Of a DNA stretch of 64,000 bases, positions 39,401 to 51,900 are shown piece by piece. The position numbers and the translations under genes are program-made. The notes beneath the pieces were generated by a model. That model was not told where the DNA came from, did no database searches, and was given only the letters and a program-made list of their open reading frames with translations. The stretch spans positions 3,534,001 to 3,598,000 of the forward strand of contig OX337228.1 of the NCBI GenBank assembly GCA_946965045.2, in the 5' to 3' direction. Position 1 is the first letter of the stretch. Every line of letters starts with the position of its first letter. The stretch comes from Epithemia pelagica. Lineage: Eukaryota; Bacillariophyta; Bacillariophyceae; Surirellales; Surirellaceae.

Positions 39401-42400
39401 TTACTCTCCAGCCAACGATCAAGGTTCCTTTTTATTGTTGGTCGAGGATTTCTTGTACTCCATTGTTATTTTCATATCCGAACTTCCCCAGGTGGTTCCT
39501 CGAGATCGGGATGAGCAGACAGAACAGGCGCGGCTACGTCTATACAGAGAAGTCATCCATAGACTTGCATCTGGTCCAAAGACTCACAGTGAGCTTCTTG
39601 AGGTTCATCACGTCATGTCACACTGGGACAATCTTCTTCTCAGCGAAGAAGGCAAATTGATAAATCCGGATGACGCAACTGGTGCTTCATTAGGAAAGAT
39701 TCTGGAAGAAGTGGCGGAACGAAAGAAATCCAGAGGGAAACTTGAACCCGATAAATGGGAAATAAAGAGAGATGCATGGGATGTGTATGATCCATCATTC
39801 TACCATATAAGCTTGAGGATGCACCAGACTGCAGCAGAGAACCGACCCAAACCAACCACTGATACTGGCTCACCTTGGGGACGTACAACACATCCATACG
39901 CTCCCATTCCTCCCAAGTCGCACCCATTCTTCAATCGCTTGCGTCGAGATGCCACTGCAGATGCTTCGATATTAGCTGTTGTATATCGTGTGCTGCATAT
40001 TCATTTTCGAGCAAACAACAACCGCGACACGTCTGACCTTCCTGGGCGGCTTGCCTACGACCGAGAAAAAAGTGAAACGGCTGTCGCCCGAGCTGTCCAT
40101 TTATTGACACTTGGTGCTTATGCTTGGTCAAACGCGAGGAGGGAAGACGAAAATTGGAGAAGGCATGGAGGCGGTTCCCCTGGTAGTGTATTTTTTGGAT
40201 GGAATCGTGATGTGGCCCCAGTGGTTTCTGATTGGGTGGATTCAGTTTTACTCGTTAATCCGGGAGATATGACTGGAATGGAATGGTACAAGAAGGAGGA
40301 GAGTATATTGCTCCTTCTTCGACGCCTTGCTTCCAGCGAGAGTGAATCCGGTAACTTCACAGCGCAAGATGTCTGTATGAAATCCGGTGCTGCCTGGATA
40401 TGCGAGTTCGCAGCCAAACATAGTTTTGTGGCCAAGGATCTGATCCGTCCGTTGTCTAAAGAAACTGAAACCAGTGACAAGAAGATGTCCATGGCTGAAA
40501 GACAACGCCGTTCACGCGAGAAAGCGCTAGCAATGATGCGTGCCGCTCAGTCCGATTTCGCGGTCATGAACGCTGACGATCTTCAGGAAAAGGAGGAGCT
40601 TGCGACAGATCCATCCCCATCTCGTAAAGCCTCAGAGAACCTAACCACACCTCTACGACCAGTCCGAGCAACAAGTTTTGGATCTACATACAGTACATCT
40701 AGTGTTCAAACGAGCAATAGCGACGTTGGTTCTCTCCCCTCAATGGTCATTATTGAAGGTGAGAACGAGCCGTCAGTGGTCCCCCCAAGACTTTTGAAGG
40801 AACGACCGCGATGCATCATATGTAGTGAAATGGAGCTTGACCCTGGAGTATGCCAGAAAATTGATGGTGAGAAAAGCGAAGGGACGAGGAAAAGATCTAG
40901 AAGACGGGCGGAAAATGCTCTCGGTTTTGTTGGGTATATCCAGGCAAGCACGGTTCTTAAGGGTGGTGGCGGTCCTCCACCAGATCTTGGTTCCTCGCTG
41001 TCGCCTGTGAGAGAGTTCGTGGGAACTCATGTAGCTCTCTGCGGTCATGCAGTTCACAGTGAGTGTTGCGAATCATATCTTGCCACTGTTTCACAACGTG
41101 AAGACCGCGGGATTGGCAAAAGAGATGAATTCAGATGCCCGTTATGTCAGCGTTTGAGCAATTGTCTCGTTCCCTTCATTGACGTTGGATCTGATTGGAT
41201 AGAGCCTCCGTCCAACTCCCAGTCGGGCTCGGTTGACATTGATGAGACTTCTAGCTCTGGTGTTGAAGCGGAAAAGATGCAAGTTGATCGGTCGCTTGGT
41301 TCCTCTCTTAGTATTGACCAATATCTCTCATCTACACCTTGGTGGGTTATGAGGAAAAGTAGCAACATCGTTTGGGATGGCCAGAGTGGTTTTGTTCAGA
41401 GGGTGACGAGTTTGTCGCCAGAGAACACACCAGAAGCCTTTGTCTCAAAATCAGCACGGAGACGGGGAAGAAGACCGCTTACCAAGAAGGATCTCTATGC
41501 CGCTTGGAACGCCATGATGAGAACACCGCGGTTTGTTAGGAGGAAACTTCGGTCCCGAAGTAGCATGAGCGAGGGCTCGTCTGCTGCAGTGCAAGAAGAT
41601 ACTGGTAATCAAGCTCTGAGCGAACCTGAAGAATCGTCTGGTGAAACGTTTGTCTGGCGACGGTTCATGGATCAAGTTTGCGATCTAAGCTATCGCGCGG
41701 ATAGCAAACGCCTTGGGGACGAACATCTTCATGACTTATTTGGTGAATTCCGTCATTATGTTGTAGAGAAATTTGCTTACAACATGGCAAACAGGTTTGA
41801 CGGAGGTGAGCCAATGGAGTGGCCATTTTGTGTTTTCAATGAACCTTTATCAGAGCTCAGACGCCAAGAAATGTCTCGTGAGAAGATACTCTCTAAGCTG
41901 TTTCTCGCCGTTCAGGCTTTCACATACAGCTGCTCATCCGAGGCTTTTGAGTCGAAACGGGCGCTCAGGAAAATATCTGAGACAGCCAGCTCGAGAAGCG
42001 AGAGTGGAATGGATTCGATTCTGTCCAAGTTTGGAATAGATGGAATCACATGTGGAGGTGGTCTTATCGTCATGCCTCGCCCGGTTATGGGAAAGGATAA
42101 TGGTTTACAGCCGTTCGACGGACGACTGGGAAAGTTGCGATACCTGGGCTTGGCACTCGTCGCCGCAGCTGGGGCAGTTTCGGCTGATCTTGTGCAGCTT
42201 GCCATTGCGTTTCCGACTGAAGGAGATGTCCTGGAAGGAAGGAACAACGAAGCAACAGTTGACCAAGAGAAGAATGGCAGGGCTCCAATCTCATACCCGA
42301 TCCTACTAGGCAACGTATTGACTCATGTGGTTGCTGCCATGTGTGCTGCATGTGGTCGCGGTCGAGCGCTTAGCGATTCACTGGACTTAGCGTGGTCTCC

Positions 42401-43781
42401 ACTCTCAGGATCTGGATCTTTTGTGTCTTCCGAAGACCTGAGTATCCGTAAAAGCGTCGATTCGGTGGTAGAAGATTGCGAGGGATTCATGAAGCTAGGG
42501 GTTCTTGCACGTGTTCTTCAGGTTTTGCTCAGTAGGCTCCGATCCCCGGCTTTTGGCTTTCCTTGCCCAAACGCGATGCTCACGATGATGCAAGAATATG
42601 TCCGTAGATCGGCGTCATCTGAAGGGTCTGAGAACGTTGTCTGGAGAACAAGCTGTGGCCGACTTCTTATGGCGGCATTCTCGGGCCAGGAGGACTACAA
42701 TGCTGCTCTCACCATCGATGTTATGCTCCCAACTTTTGAACAGATTGACCAAGCTTGTGAAAGTGCATTGTCTGCTGCGTGCTCTTTCTTAATAGACGCT
42801 GGAACCATCATTCAGGTTCTCGTACCCAGTGTTGTATGGCGGTATGGCAATATGTTGGAATTTCCGGCTAGCACGAATGACCAGGTAACTCCGCATGTTC
42901 TCTACGAGAAGCTATGTTCTCATTTTATGTTTGAGCCAATGCGAGATATGGTGTCATCTCCGCTGACGCTGGAAATTGTTTCGAATTGGTACAAAACGGC
43001 AGTTCATCAGGGAAGATTAGCCGCCGGAGGTCTCGTGGGCACGTCAAGCGGAAGATCGGCGTTGTGGGCTCGCTTGTACAGGACTCAAGGCTTTCGCGAA
43101 TTCGACTGGCCTTCACCGGGTGAGTCTGAAAAATCTCAGCACGTCCACTCTCCCAAAGAGAAAGCCACTGGAAAAATAGCTACAGCTGAACAACCCGAGG
43201 ACGGACCAAATGCGATGCAGATAGAGAAATTGGTGTCAAGAGCCAGCGCTGTATCGACATCTGAATTGGTCAGCGAGCGCAAACCACCTCCATTGGTGGC
43301 TTACACTTCCAAGAAGACCATACCGCTACTCGGAGGTTTCGCGGCGGATCTTTCCAGACCTAATCCTCGACCTCGGGTCCTTAGAATGCCAGTTGCGTAC
43401 ACTGACTTGTATGCAGAACTTGGTTCATTAATGCCTGAATGCGAGCAAATTGCGGTGTGCTTGGTTTGTGGCGAGGTTCTCAATGCTGGAGGAAAAGGTG
43501 AATGCACAAGACATGCTTATAAGTGTGGGGCAGGGGCTGGTATATTTTTCTTGCTCCAAGAGTGCTCGGGATTGATCTTGCATCGTTCGAAAGCCGCATA
43601 CATCCACAGTCCGTATGTTGATAGCCACGGGGAGACACCCCAACATCGCGGTAGGCCACTGAATCTTGATCTTGATCGTTATGAACATCTTCGAGAAATC
43701 TGGTATAGCCACTCTGTACGACAGCATGTAATTGCAGAACGAGGGAGTTCTCGACAAGTAATTCTCAATGATTTCTACTGA
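36463..43781 (+). CDS. UBR-type N-recognin E3 ubiquitin ligase (2,413 aa, two exons)
   Basis: Recognises destabilising N-terminal residues and ubiquitinates the protein for proteasomal breakdown. Exon 1 is 36463-37009, intron 37010-37086 (GTATGT...TTCAG, 77 bp), exon 2 is 37087-43781; splicing joins GGDPD to AWDPAGFC inside the UBR box. UBR box about residues 125-195, with the Cys/His ladder CQHPF, CRTCQADETCVLCHRCF, NHEGHDV, CCDCGD, CPCHG. An acidic stretch (VEDDSDDSDED) follows. A ClpS-like segment (GWYIVLHADD...) at about 344-400 would bind bulky hydrophobic N-termini. RING-H2 about 1425-1545 (CIICSEM ... CGHAVHSECC ... CPLCQRL). The C-terminal cap, about 2290-2413 (CLVCGE ... CTRHAYKCGAGAG ... 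YVDSHGE ... RYEHLREIWYSH), is the conserved UBR1/UBR2 tail domain. Start chosen at the first Met of exon 1. The frame is intact. Confidence 0.9.
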
Positions 43782-44047
43782 GAAGCCGCATCTCAGATTC
43801 CCAACACGGTACACGGGTTCGAAATAACCGGTGGTACCTACTTGTTCAGATAAAAGTTGTTGGGAATGACTACTCTGTTACGAAAGTAAATCATCTGATT
43901 GCTCTATATCATTCAATATACGAAAAGCTACAAGATATATGACAATGTCCCAGGGACTACGTACTAGTTTGTCGTATTTTTGCCTTACTATTCATTCCAT
44001 TCCATTTTAACTCACATGCCCCATGTCATCGAGCCCCACGCTCGCAA

Positions 44048-46135
44048 CTAGCGCCTATTCACAATAATAATATCGATCGGATTGCGCCGACTTCCAGGCA
44101 TGTCCTTGTGTTTCACCGTCAGCCATGAAACCATTGTTCCGAGCGAAGACTCTTGCCTACGACTCACTGGACCAAGACTAGGAAGGAAAAATACCCAGGA
44201 GTCATCCAAGTCCAGTTCGTATGTCATTTGATTTCGTGCCTTGGCAAAGGTGGTATCCTTGGGTAGTGCAATGAAGCCAAGACTTTCCTTCTTCTTTCCT
44301 GGTAGCATTTTCGTGACCCTGAAGAAGAATCCTTTGCGATAACGCTGGACTGCCTCGCTTTGCGTATACTCTTGCATACCAATATCACCATATCGTGGCG
44401 AATGAGCACTCGCGAGTCGTGCTCCCTCGTATTCCTTCGTCTCAGTTTGCTCCTGTACAGGTAACCCGCTGTTTGGACATGATATCGGTTCTTCAGCAAC
44501 CTTTCCCTCGTCGCTGTTGCAACCAGAGGACGTTTCTCCTGTTCTGCACGAGTCCACATCAACGGTCAAACGTGTTGGTGTGCGCGGAGAATCATTAGTT
44601 TCCCCTAACGCCGCAGTTTCTTTACATTCGGACTGAGCGCTTTCACTGTCTGTGACCTCGATGGAAATATGATTGCTGTCATCGTTTGACTTGTGCTCCT
44701 CCGGTTTCACTTCATTCTTGGAACCACCGGGAGTCGAAGAAGCAGGCCAGCTATCATCTTCACCACCTAACTGCTTTGATGTTTTCTCTACCCCGTCCTT
44801 GTCGCTGTCTTCGTCGCTATCGAGAAGCTCAACTGTGGCTTTGCTTTTCTTCTTCAATAAGGAGTGCAGAGCACTTTGACCGTCCTTTCCAGCATCAAAT
44901 TCATCGCCCTTTCGTTTCTTGCTTTGGCGCAACGTCCGGAAAAACTTACTTCGTTCTGATTTGCTGAGTATTTCAGATTCTCTTCGTAGCCGACGCTCCT
45001 TTGCAAGTGCCATTATCTCGCGTTCCTGATCACTCATTTTGCTTGCTTCGTCCTGTTTGATAAGCACTTCCAATCTCTGACGACAAAGTGAAGGATGTAG
45101 GTTCATTCGCAGGCCAATCCTTTTCCAGTCACCACAATGTTCGTTGTCTAATTGACGTAGCGCGATATCAAGTTCCGGAGTCCATTCCACAGTCTTTCCT
45201 TCACTCTCAGGGTACACTGCACTCCCTTTTGCAGGTTTTGTACCCGTGGTTTTGTTGTTGTTGTTGTTCTCTGGAGTGTCGTTGGATGTCGTTCGAGGAT
45301 GATTACTGGCCGACATGTCATACCTCACCTTTTTTACCGGTGGCTTGACCTGGACAGCGGTAGGTGACGACTTCCCCTGTAACTCTGACACCGCACTTTC
45401 TCGTTCTGCACTCGGGTGGCCATTGTTGTTACTCAGATAAACCTCTCGTGGAGCGAGAACACTTGCACTAGAAATTTGGCCGTCCGACGCCGTCGTGTCA
45501 GGGACCCTAGAAGCGACATACAACATGCGTTGTTGTTGCTGTTGCTGCTGTTGTTGTTGAAGAGCAGCCAGCTGTAGCATTTTGTGTTGTTCCGCGTTGA
45601 TTGCTGCCGCCAAAAGCTGTGAACTACTCTGTGCGTTCGGAAGAGCGACGGTAGCAGTCCGTCCAATGGCAGAGAGACTGAGGGCTTCCACAAGACGCTG
45701 ATGCTGTGGTTGCTGTCCGTTCGCTGATCCTTGTCCAGCCGTAGCACACGTTGTCAATGTCGAAGCCATGATGATGTTGTTTGATTTTAACTCCATAAAA
45801 TACTCAAGATCTCTCGAATTTTGATCAAGATGGGCTGGGCTCAGTGAGAAAGACGAGGTTCGACAATTTGCGGAGGATTTATGTCTTGTTGACATTTGGG
45901 GAGGTCGCCATGGGCGCCAATGTCTACAGAAACTTGTATAGTAGATCGTGTAGGATCGCCGAGCCCTCTTTTTTGTTACGACGCGGACACCGGGCGTAAT
46001 ATTTTTGTTCGAGAAACAGCGACGGTCCTCTTCGCCAGTCGAGGCGTTGTACAATGGTTGTACTCTTAGACATACGCCCGTTGGGGGAAATGGATTGGGG
46101 GAACGCGCGCCAGATCGCTTCGACAACAGACACAA
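44048..46135 (-). CDS. Myb/SANT-like nuclear protein (up to 695 aa)
   Basis: Contains one Myb-like helix-turn-helix segment, VEWTPELDIALRQLDNEHCG then DWKRIGLRMN and RQRLEVLIKQ (about residues 315-360), with the spaced Trp residues of the fold. Upstream is a polyglutamine run (11 Q), then basic patches (SKKRKGDE, LKKKSK) fit nuclear localisation. Residues 430-590 are acidic and Ser-rich. The C-terminal 110 residues (YRKGFFFRVTKMLPGKKKES ... YELDLDDSWVFFLPSLGPV) look like a folded unknown domain. A DNA-binding transcription or chromatin role is inferred. The start is uncertain: the frame opens at 46135, but Met at residue 122 (MASTLTTCATAG, context ATCATGG) or residue 113 looks more natural, with the upstream part as leader. 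Divergent from the ApaG gene. Confidence 0.65.
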   Translation of the reverse strand: MCLLSKRSGARSPNPFPPTGVCLRVQPLYNASTGEEDRRCFSNKNITPGVRVVTKKRARRSYTIYYTSFCRHWRPWRPPQMSTRHKSSANCRTSSFSLSPAHLDQNSRDLEYFMELKSNNIIMASTLTTCATAGQGSANGQQPQHQRLVEALSLSAIGRTATVALPNAQSSSQLLAAAINAEQHKMLQLAALQQQQQQQQQQRMLYVASRVPDTTASDGQISSASVLAPREVYLSNNNGHPSAERESAVSELQGKSSPTAVQVKPPVKKVRYDMSASNHPRTTSNDTPENNNNNKTTGTKPAKGSAVYPESEGKTVEWTPELDIALRQLDNEHCGDWKRIGLRMNLHPSLCRQRLEVLIKQDEASKMSDQEREIMALAKERRLRRESEILSKSERSKFFRTLRQSKKRKGDEFDAGKDGQSALHSLLKKKSKATVELLDSDEDSDKDGVEKTSKQLGGEDDSWPASSTPGGSKNEVKPEEHKSNDDSNHISIEVTDSESAQSECKETAALGETNDSPRTPTRLTVDVDSCRTGETSSGCNSDEGKVAEEPISCPNSGLPVQEQTETKEYEGARLASAHSPRYGDIGMQEYTQSEAVQRYRKGFFFRVTKMLPGKKKESLGFIALPKDTTFAKARNQMTYELDLDDSWVFFLPSLGPVSRRQESSLGTMVSWLTVKHKDMPGSRRNPIDIIIVNRR

Positions 46136-46441
46136 AAGAGCGCTTCGTCAGTTGTCAGTACAGAACAACAGAAATCCCATGGTCAGTGTACACGTCATCC
46201 AGATCTTCGAGTTGCTTTTCTCGTCGGGAAATTCGTTTCTGGAACACGACAGCTGTCGGATAGAAGTTGGATCATTGACGAGAACGTTGCAAAGATCATT
46301 CTGTTTCATTCGTTCCAGTTTGTGTCATCTGAGGAACCATCTGTGACCATCTTTTGAATTCGCTTGTCATTGCAGTGAGATTGCCGATCTCGTCATTTGG
46401 AAGCATAAATTAGTGATCCTAAAGATATCGGAGGCAAAACC
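46136..46441. promoter_or_regulatory. Shared upstream region of the Myb-like and ApaG genes
   Basis: About 300 bp (longer if the Myb-like gene starts internally) between two divergent genes; presumably a bidirectional promoter. No specific binding motif is recognised. Confidence 0.4.
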
Positions 46442-48772
46442 ATGGGCCTCGGAGCATTTGATTTCATGAGCTTTGTGTTCGTCGTTCTCGGGGTTATCAA
46501 GGCTTCGTCGGGCTTCGTTCTGAATCCTTCGGGGATGTTGAATGTGAACATTGGAGGTTCCAATCCTCTCCTACCAGCAACCTTGCAAGAGCCTTCATAT
46601 GCGCTGTGGGCAAGCAAGGCTGGCTTTCTGGGAGATGACGTCGATGATGATGAAGACGAGGATGAAGACGATGACGATGATATGGCTTTGTCGTCGGCGC
46701 GTCGTTATTCAGGTGCCACTTCTCCTTTCACTGGTATGAAATTAGATCCTTGGGATCCGAATCCTCTCATTAAACCTCGACCGAGTCGTTTGTTCAAGGA
46801 CGATCTGACATCGACTGCTTCGATCAAGGATGAGGATTTGGTACAGAGCATGTCAGCTGAAGAACGCAAGGAAAACTTGCAGGTCATGCGTCAAATTCGA
46901 AAGTCCGATTTGCCCGATTTGCGAATGCGCAAAGATCACGCAGGATGGGTCGAGGCTAACAATGACTTGAAGCGCCGATACCAGAAAGATCCCTGGTTCG
47001 GAATCAATGAGCGCTTGCGTGACGCCATTCAGCTGGGTGAACCGGACGACAAGGTCCAGTACTTGAAAAACCTTGCTGATCGAATTGGTGGCCCACCCCC
47101 AGGATTGGAAGTTGGACCCAAGGGCTATGCGGTCCACACGGAAATTTACGACATTGGCATTAGCCCTACTCGCGCTGCTTCCATGTTGGAACGTGAAATT
47201 CGTGAAGATCGTGCCGCTCGAGGTCGAGCCATGATGGCCGAACGTCGCAAAAATCAAGAGAAACAGCAACGACAATATGAAGAAGATATGCGCAACCCAG
47301 GACTTCGTGAAGACCGTGAAGCCAAGGAACGACGTGAACGCACTATGCGCCGTCTTATGGAAGAGATCGATGCGGACAACAAGAAGAAACGCGAACGAGC
47401 CAAGGAGCTTTTGGGGAAAATCCCTGAAACGCCCGAATCAAGAACCAAAGCAATGGAAAAAGCCTTGAAAGAAGCTCGTGATGAGGTCAAGAAAATCCGA
47501 CGCCAACAACTAGGCGAAAGTGACCAACGAAAGAGCAGTGCAGCGGATGAAGATGACGACAGTGATGACGAAGATGAAGACCGTCCAAAGTCAGGTGCCG
47601 ATCGGGCGAGGGAAGCTGCTGCTGCAGGAGGACGTCCTCGGCTACCGGGTGACGAGGATGTTACGCGCGGTGAGTTATCGTCCGACCTGACTGTTGAAAG
47701 CAGCAGCTCAACTGTGACAGGACCCCTCGAAGTCCAAGTAACGTCTGTCTACAACAAGGAACAGTCTGATCCACCGATGCGGAAGCACTGCTTTCAATAC
47801 ACGATTCGTATTACGAACAATTCTCCCTCGGAAACTATTCAGCTTTTGGGACGACGCTTTGAAATCCAGACTGTTGGTAGCAGCATGAAGGATGTTGTAC
47901 AAGGGGAAGGTGTCACCGGTCGAACTCCAATTCTTAAGCCTGGTGAAGTTTTTGAGTACACGAGCACAGCTCCATTGTCAGTTCGGCCCATTGGCACTAC
48001 AATCATTGCAGCTCGAATGAGAGGAGAATATCGTTACATCGTTTTAGCACCTGGCCAACAAACAGCTTCGGCTGAACAAGTTGAAGCAGGAGGCGAAGCG
48101 AATGCCGAACTGGGTACTTTTCATTTCATCTTCCCCGAAGACCAACGAGTCAAGCCCTTCCGCACGGAGGAGAGCGATGACGACGAGGATGACGAAGACG
48201 AAGATGACGATGAAGAAGCCAGTGCCTCTCAACGACCAAGTGCCTCACCGGCCTCCTCAACGCCGTCACCGAGCTCTGCCTCAACGCTGCCGGGTGACCG
48301 TGACATGAAAGTCGGTGATATCGCTGTACCCTTGAATGATTCGTCTGAAACATCAACCGAAGACGTAAGAGTGCAAGTAACGTCCTCTTACCGACCAGAA
48401 CGTTCGGAAGAAGCTCTCGGCAAGCACTGCTTTGCGTACAATATTCGAATCACAAATGAATCAAACAAGCCAATTCAACTGGTTTCTCGTCGATTCGAAA
48501 TTCAGACTATCGGTAGCAGCACCAAAGACATTGTACAGGGACCTGGCGTGACGGGGCGACAGCCTATCCTCAAACCTGGCGAAAGCTTTGAATATACCAG
48601 TACGGCGCCGTTGTCTGTTCGCCCAATGCTTGACAAGACTCCAGTTGTTGCACGCATGCAAGGTGAATACAACTTTGTTCGTTTGACAGATGATGCAACT
48701 ACTCCTGTTAGTTCGGCTCCGCTTCAAGCAAAGCTCGCTATGTTCCACTTCATTCTTCCTCAGCCTGCCTAA
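46442..48772 (+). CDS. Double-ApaG-domain protein, probably plastid-targeted (776 aa)
   Basis: Two ApaG (DUF525) beta-sandwich domains: about residues 430-560 (VQVTSVYN ... YTIRITN ... RRFEIQTVGS ... VTGRTPILKPGEVFEYTSTA) and 644-775 (VQVTSSYR ... YNIRITN ... RRFEIQTIGS ... VTGRQPILKPGESFEYTSTA). The pair is very similar, pointing to internal duplication. The N-terminus is a hydrophobic signal (MSFVFVVLGVIKASSG) with Phe at the expected cleavage point (SSG|FVLNPS), the diatom pattern for import through the plastid's outer ER membrane. Residues 60-80 and 590-605 are acidic runs. The centre, 250-380, is a highly charged helical region, probably a coiled coil. ApaG function is poorly known; the fold is used for protein or nucleotide contacts. 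ATG at 46442 has a good context (ACCATGG). Confidence 0.78.
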   Translation: MGLGAFDFMSFVFVVLGVIKASSGFVLNPSGMLNVNIGGSNPLLPATLQEPSYALWASKAGFLGDDVDDDEDEDEDDDDDMALSSARRYSGATSPFTGMKLDPWDPNPLIKPRPSRLFKDDLTSTASIKDEDLVQSMSAEERKENLQVMRQIRKSDLPDLRMRKDHAGWVEANNDLKRRYQKDPWFGINERLRDAIQLGEPDDKVQYLKNLADRIGGPPPGLEVGPKGYAVHTEIYDIGISPTRAASMLEREIREDRAARGRAMMAERRKNQEKQQRQYEEDMRNPGLREDREAKERRERTMRRLMEEIDADNKKKRERAKELLGKIPETPESRTKAMEKALKEARDEVKKIRRQQLGESDQRKSSAADEDDDSDDEDEDRPKSGADRAREAAAAGGRPRLPGDEDVTRGELSSDLTVESSSSTVTGPLEVQVTSVYNKEQSDPPMRKHCFQYTIRITNNSPSETIQLLGRRFEIQTVGSSMKDVVQGEGVTGRTPILKPGEVFEYTSTAPLSVRPIGTTIIAARMRGEYRYIVLAPGQQTASAEQVEAGGEANAELGTFHFIFPEDQRVKPFRTEESDDDEDDEDEDDDEEASASQRPSASPASSTPSPSSASTLPGDRDMKVGDIAVPLNDSSETSTEDVRVQVTSSYRPERSEEALGKHCFAYNIRITNESNKPIQLVSRRFEIQTIGSSTKDIVQGPGVTGRQPILKPGESFEYTSTAPLSVRPMLDKTPVVARMQGEYNFVRLTDDATTPVSSAPLQAKLAMFHFILPQPA

Positions 48773-48955
48773 CTCTTTGATCGTGAAGAATAAAGGGCGA
48801 GACTCAGCATGGTAGATGGTATCAAGCATGAATTGAAAAGTTGGCTAAGTAAGAAAGTATTTGACGTTGATTACCCCCAAAATTCCACATATCTGTCCTT
48901 CGTACTCTGGATAGGCCTCTTCTCACTTATTCATTCTCTGGAGCTACACCCGAGG

Positions 48956-51900
48956 TCAATTTGCATCTGCCTCTTCAGCGGACGGTGTAGTATCTTCAAC
49001 CTTGCGTTTGCGAGAAACCAGAGTGGACTGGTTGGTCGACTTCGAAGCTGCTGCACTTGTCACGTCACCCACCGCTTCTTCATCTTTCATCAGGTCAGCG
49101 ACGAATCGTAGGGCATCCTTTCTCGACAAGGGATGAATGCTGCTGACCTTGTTTTGATGACTTACACCGAAACATCTATTAGAGACAGCCACCAATTCCG
49201 GCCGGAAGGTTGTCACGATGAATTGCGTGGGATTATCCTTGTTGTTTGCCTGACGTTGGATCAAGTTTGCAACCGCCGCGCGATACGTAGAATCTAATGC
49301 TTGATCAAGCTCGTCAAACATATAGAAAGGGGCAGGGTCGCATCTTTGAATCGCAAAAATCAGAGCCAGAGCAACCAATGCCTTTTGGCCACCGGAGAGC
49401 TGGGTCATGAGGTAATTTTCCCCAACGGAGGAGAAACGAACCTTAATACCAATTCCTTGGAACGAACTCATATCAGCGGTTGTCACTGCAGGCTTTGAGC
49501 CCTCGACTTGACTACTTTCATCTAGGGCTTTAGGGTCTTCATCAAGTGATCTCCGCATGATAAGTTCACCAGCACCACCGGGTACCAGCTCTTTGAACAC
49601 GTCTCTGAAATGAGAACTGACACCTCGGAAGGTTCGGCTGATGGCTTCATCCTTTTGGCGATCCAAACTGTCGATCAGATCCTTCACCTTGGCGGCACCT
49701 TGATCAAGCTCTTGCTTCCGCTTCAATAAGGTATCCCGCTGTTCGCTAAAATTGACATACTGGTCGAAAGCTTTCTTGTTTACATGAGAGTATGCCTTGA
49801 GTTTTTTGTTTGCCCTTTCCAATAAAGTCATCAGTTCGGAGATTGTCTTATCTGCAAACTTTTCTAATTCCGAAGGAGGGGGTAGAGATCCCAATTCCTG
49901 GATTTTCCGCATATACGTCTCCCTGTTAGAAAAGCACATTGAGCGCTGAGCACAAAAATAATGTGAGAGAAACTACCCAACAAAGGACATTGCAATGAAA
50001 GAACAATAATGCATACCTTATTCAAGAGTCTTTCGGCCTTCTCCCGTGCCTCTTCCAAGGATTTCGAAATGTTTTCATCTTGTTGTTTCAGTTTTTCCAG
50101 GTCTTGTTTTGCATCAGCCCACTTTCGTTTTGCGTCCTCTAAGGAAGACTCCGCCGATTTCAATTCGGTTGCAGCTTCCGAGAGAAGTTCCGATGCAGTA
50201 CCAACAGCATGCTTAAGTTCACGAATTGAGCTCTCGTCAATTTGACCATTATATTCCCCATCGTTTCCAGGTGTTGAACCGCCATTCAACTGTTCCAGCT
50301 GTTCGCGAATCTGTTGCCGCGACAAGCTGTGTTTTTGTTCCTTCAAGCTCAATTGACCAGCCACTTCTTGTGCTTTCGGAAGCTCGTCACTCGTAATAGT
50401 TTCTAATCTTTCGTTCAATGATTGGAGCACCTGTTCATCTTCAACAGATAAATTGGTCTGAAGTGCAGTACCAACTTCGCTTTGTAAACGGGCAACTTCA
50501 GCTTGATCCGTATGAAGAGCCTCCTCATCCTCTTTTACAAGATCTGACAACTGTTCGGCACGACGTGAAAGAGAATCTTTATGCTTTTCTGCCTCTTGAA
50601 GTTTTTTCTGCAACTGTTGCTTTTCGTGCTGAAGAGTTTTTTCTTGAGCGTTTTGTCGCTCCACCGTATCATGACAAGTCTGCCATTCTTCTTTTATGGA
50701 GTCATCACGGGCCTTAGCCTCCAGTAATTCCTCATCCGCTTTCTTTAGTTTGTTTTGGGCAATCTGCGATTGTCTGTGGGCGGCAATGCGAGACTTCTGG
50801 GAATCAATATAACCCCCAGTCATGGCTCCTTTACGACTGCATAAATCGCCTTCAAGCGTTAGAACGTCCACACGATGTTGCCGGCAGACTTCGGCGGCAA
50901 TTTCGGCTGTGCGGGCCAACCACTTGGAACCAAACACCAGTTCCATAGCAGCTTCAACAGCTGGCTCATACGTGAGGCAGGTTGGTAACAAGAGCCGGAC
51001 GTCATCGTTGGAGATACGAGTGTCTGCGTGTTCGGGACGGAGTTGGCTCAGAGGCAAAAACGTCACGCGTCCAGAGTTTCTTTGTTCAAGCGCACGAACA
51101 AGTTTTGAGGCAGTCTCATCTGAATCAACTATGACATGAAACAGGGCATTTTGGGCAGCCATTTCCACGCACGTTTGATATTTTTCATGCCGGAGTGAGA
51201 AATTATCCAAAACCGTACCATAGTATTCGTGAATTGATAGGCCCATCTCTCTCACCAGCTCAGGAAGTGCTTGCAGCCCCATGGAGGTTGCCCGTGGAGT
51301 CGACTGTCGACTTAGTGATTGAGCTGAATGCCAAGCATCTCGGGCCTGCTGGAGCTCCGTGGTCTTCAGTTGGACTTGATTCCAAGTGGCCATTCGAGAT
51401 GTCTGCAGTTTCAGTTTCTCTTCTTGACTACTTGACAAACTTTTGCTCAGCTCAACCAAATGCTTCGACTTTTGTGTTATGTGCGTTTTGAGTCTGGTAA
51501 TTTGTTCGTCCCCCTTGTTCTGGTTTTCTACAACCGTTTTAAGTTTCTGACGCTGCTGTGAAAGTGCCTTCAATTTGGAATCAATTTGTTCTTGCAAAAC
51601 CCTTATTTGCGAACGCAGAAACTCATCGCGGTGCTCGACCGTTTCAAATCGTTGGGCACGACCTTGTTTGGCATACAAGCCTTGGACATCTTCTTCTAGC
51701 CTTGAGCGTTCTTGGTGCAATAAAACCAACGCGTCCTTTGCTTGCTTTACTTTTGGCTGAACTTCTTCAAGGTTTCGTTCCGTTTGTTCAAGGCGTTCTT
51801 GCAGATCTTTAGCCTGGACTTTGTTGGCTTCGCGTTCACTCTGCTGTTGCTTCAGTTGCTCTTGCATGGAACGCAATTTTTCTTCACGCGTTTGTAAGCC

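Noticed and set aside
49918-49931. Alternative SMC3 acceptor at CTAACAG
   Set aside because: It puts exon 3 in the wrong frame; CTCAG at 49946 keeps phase 0.
49864-49945. Unspliced continuation of SMC3 exon 2 to 49864
   Set aside because: The GTATGC...CTCAG intron restores the conserved spacing to IQELGSLP; the read-through has a stop and non-homologous sequence.
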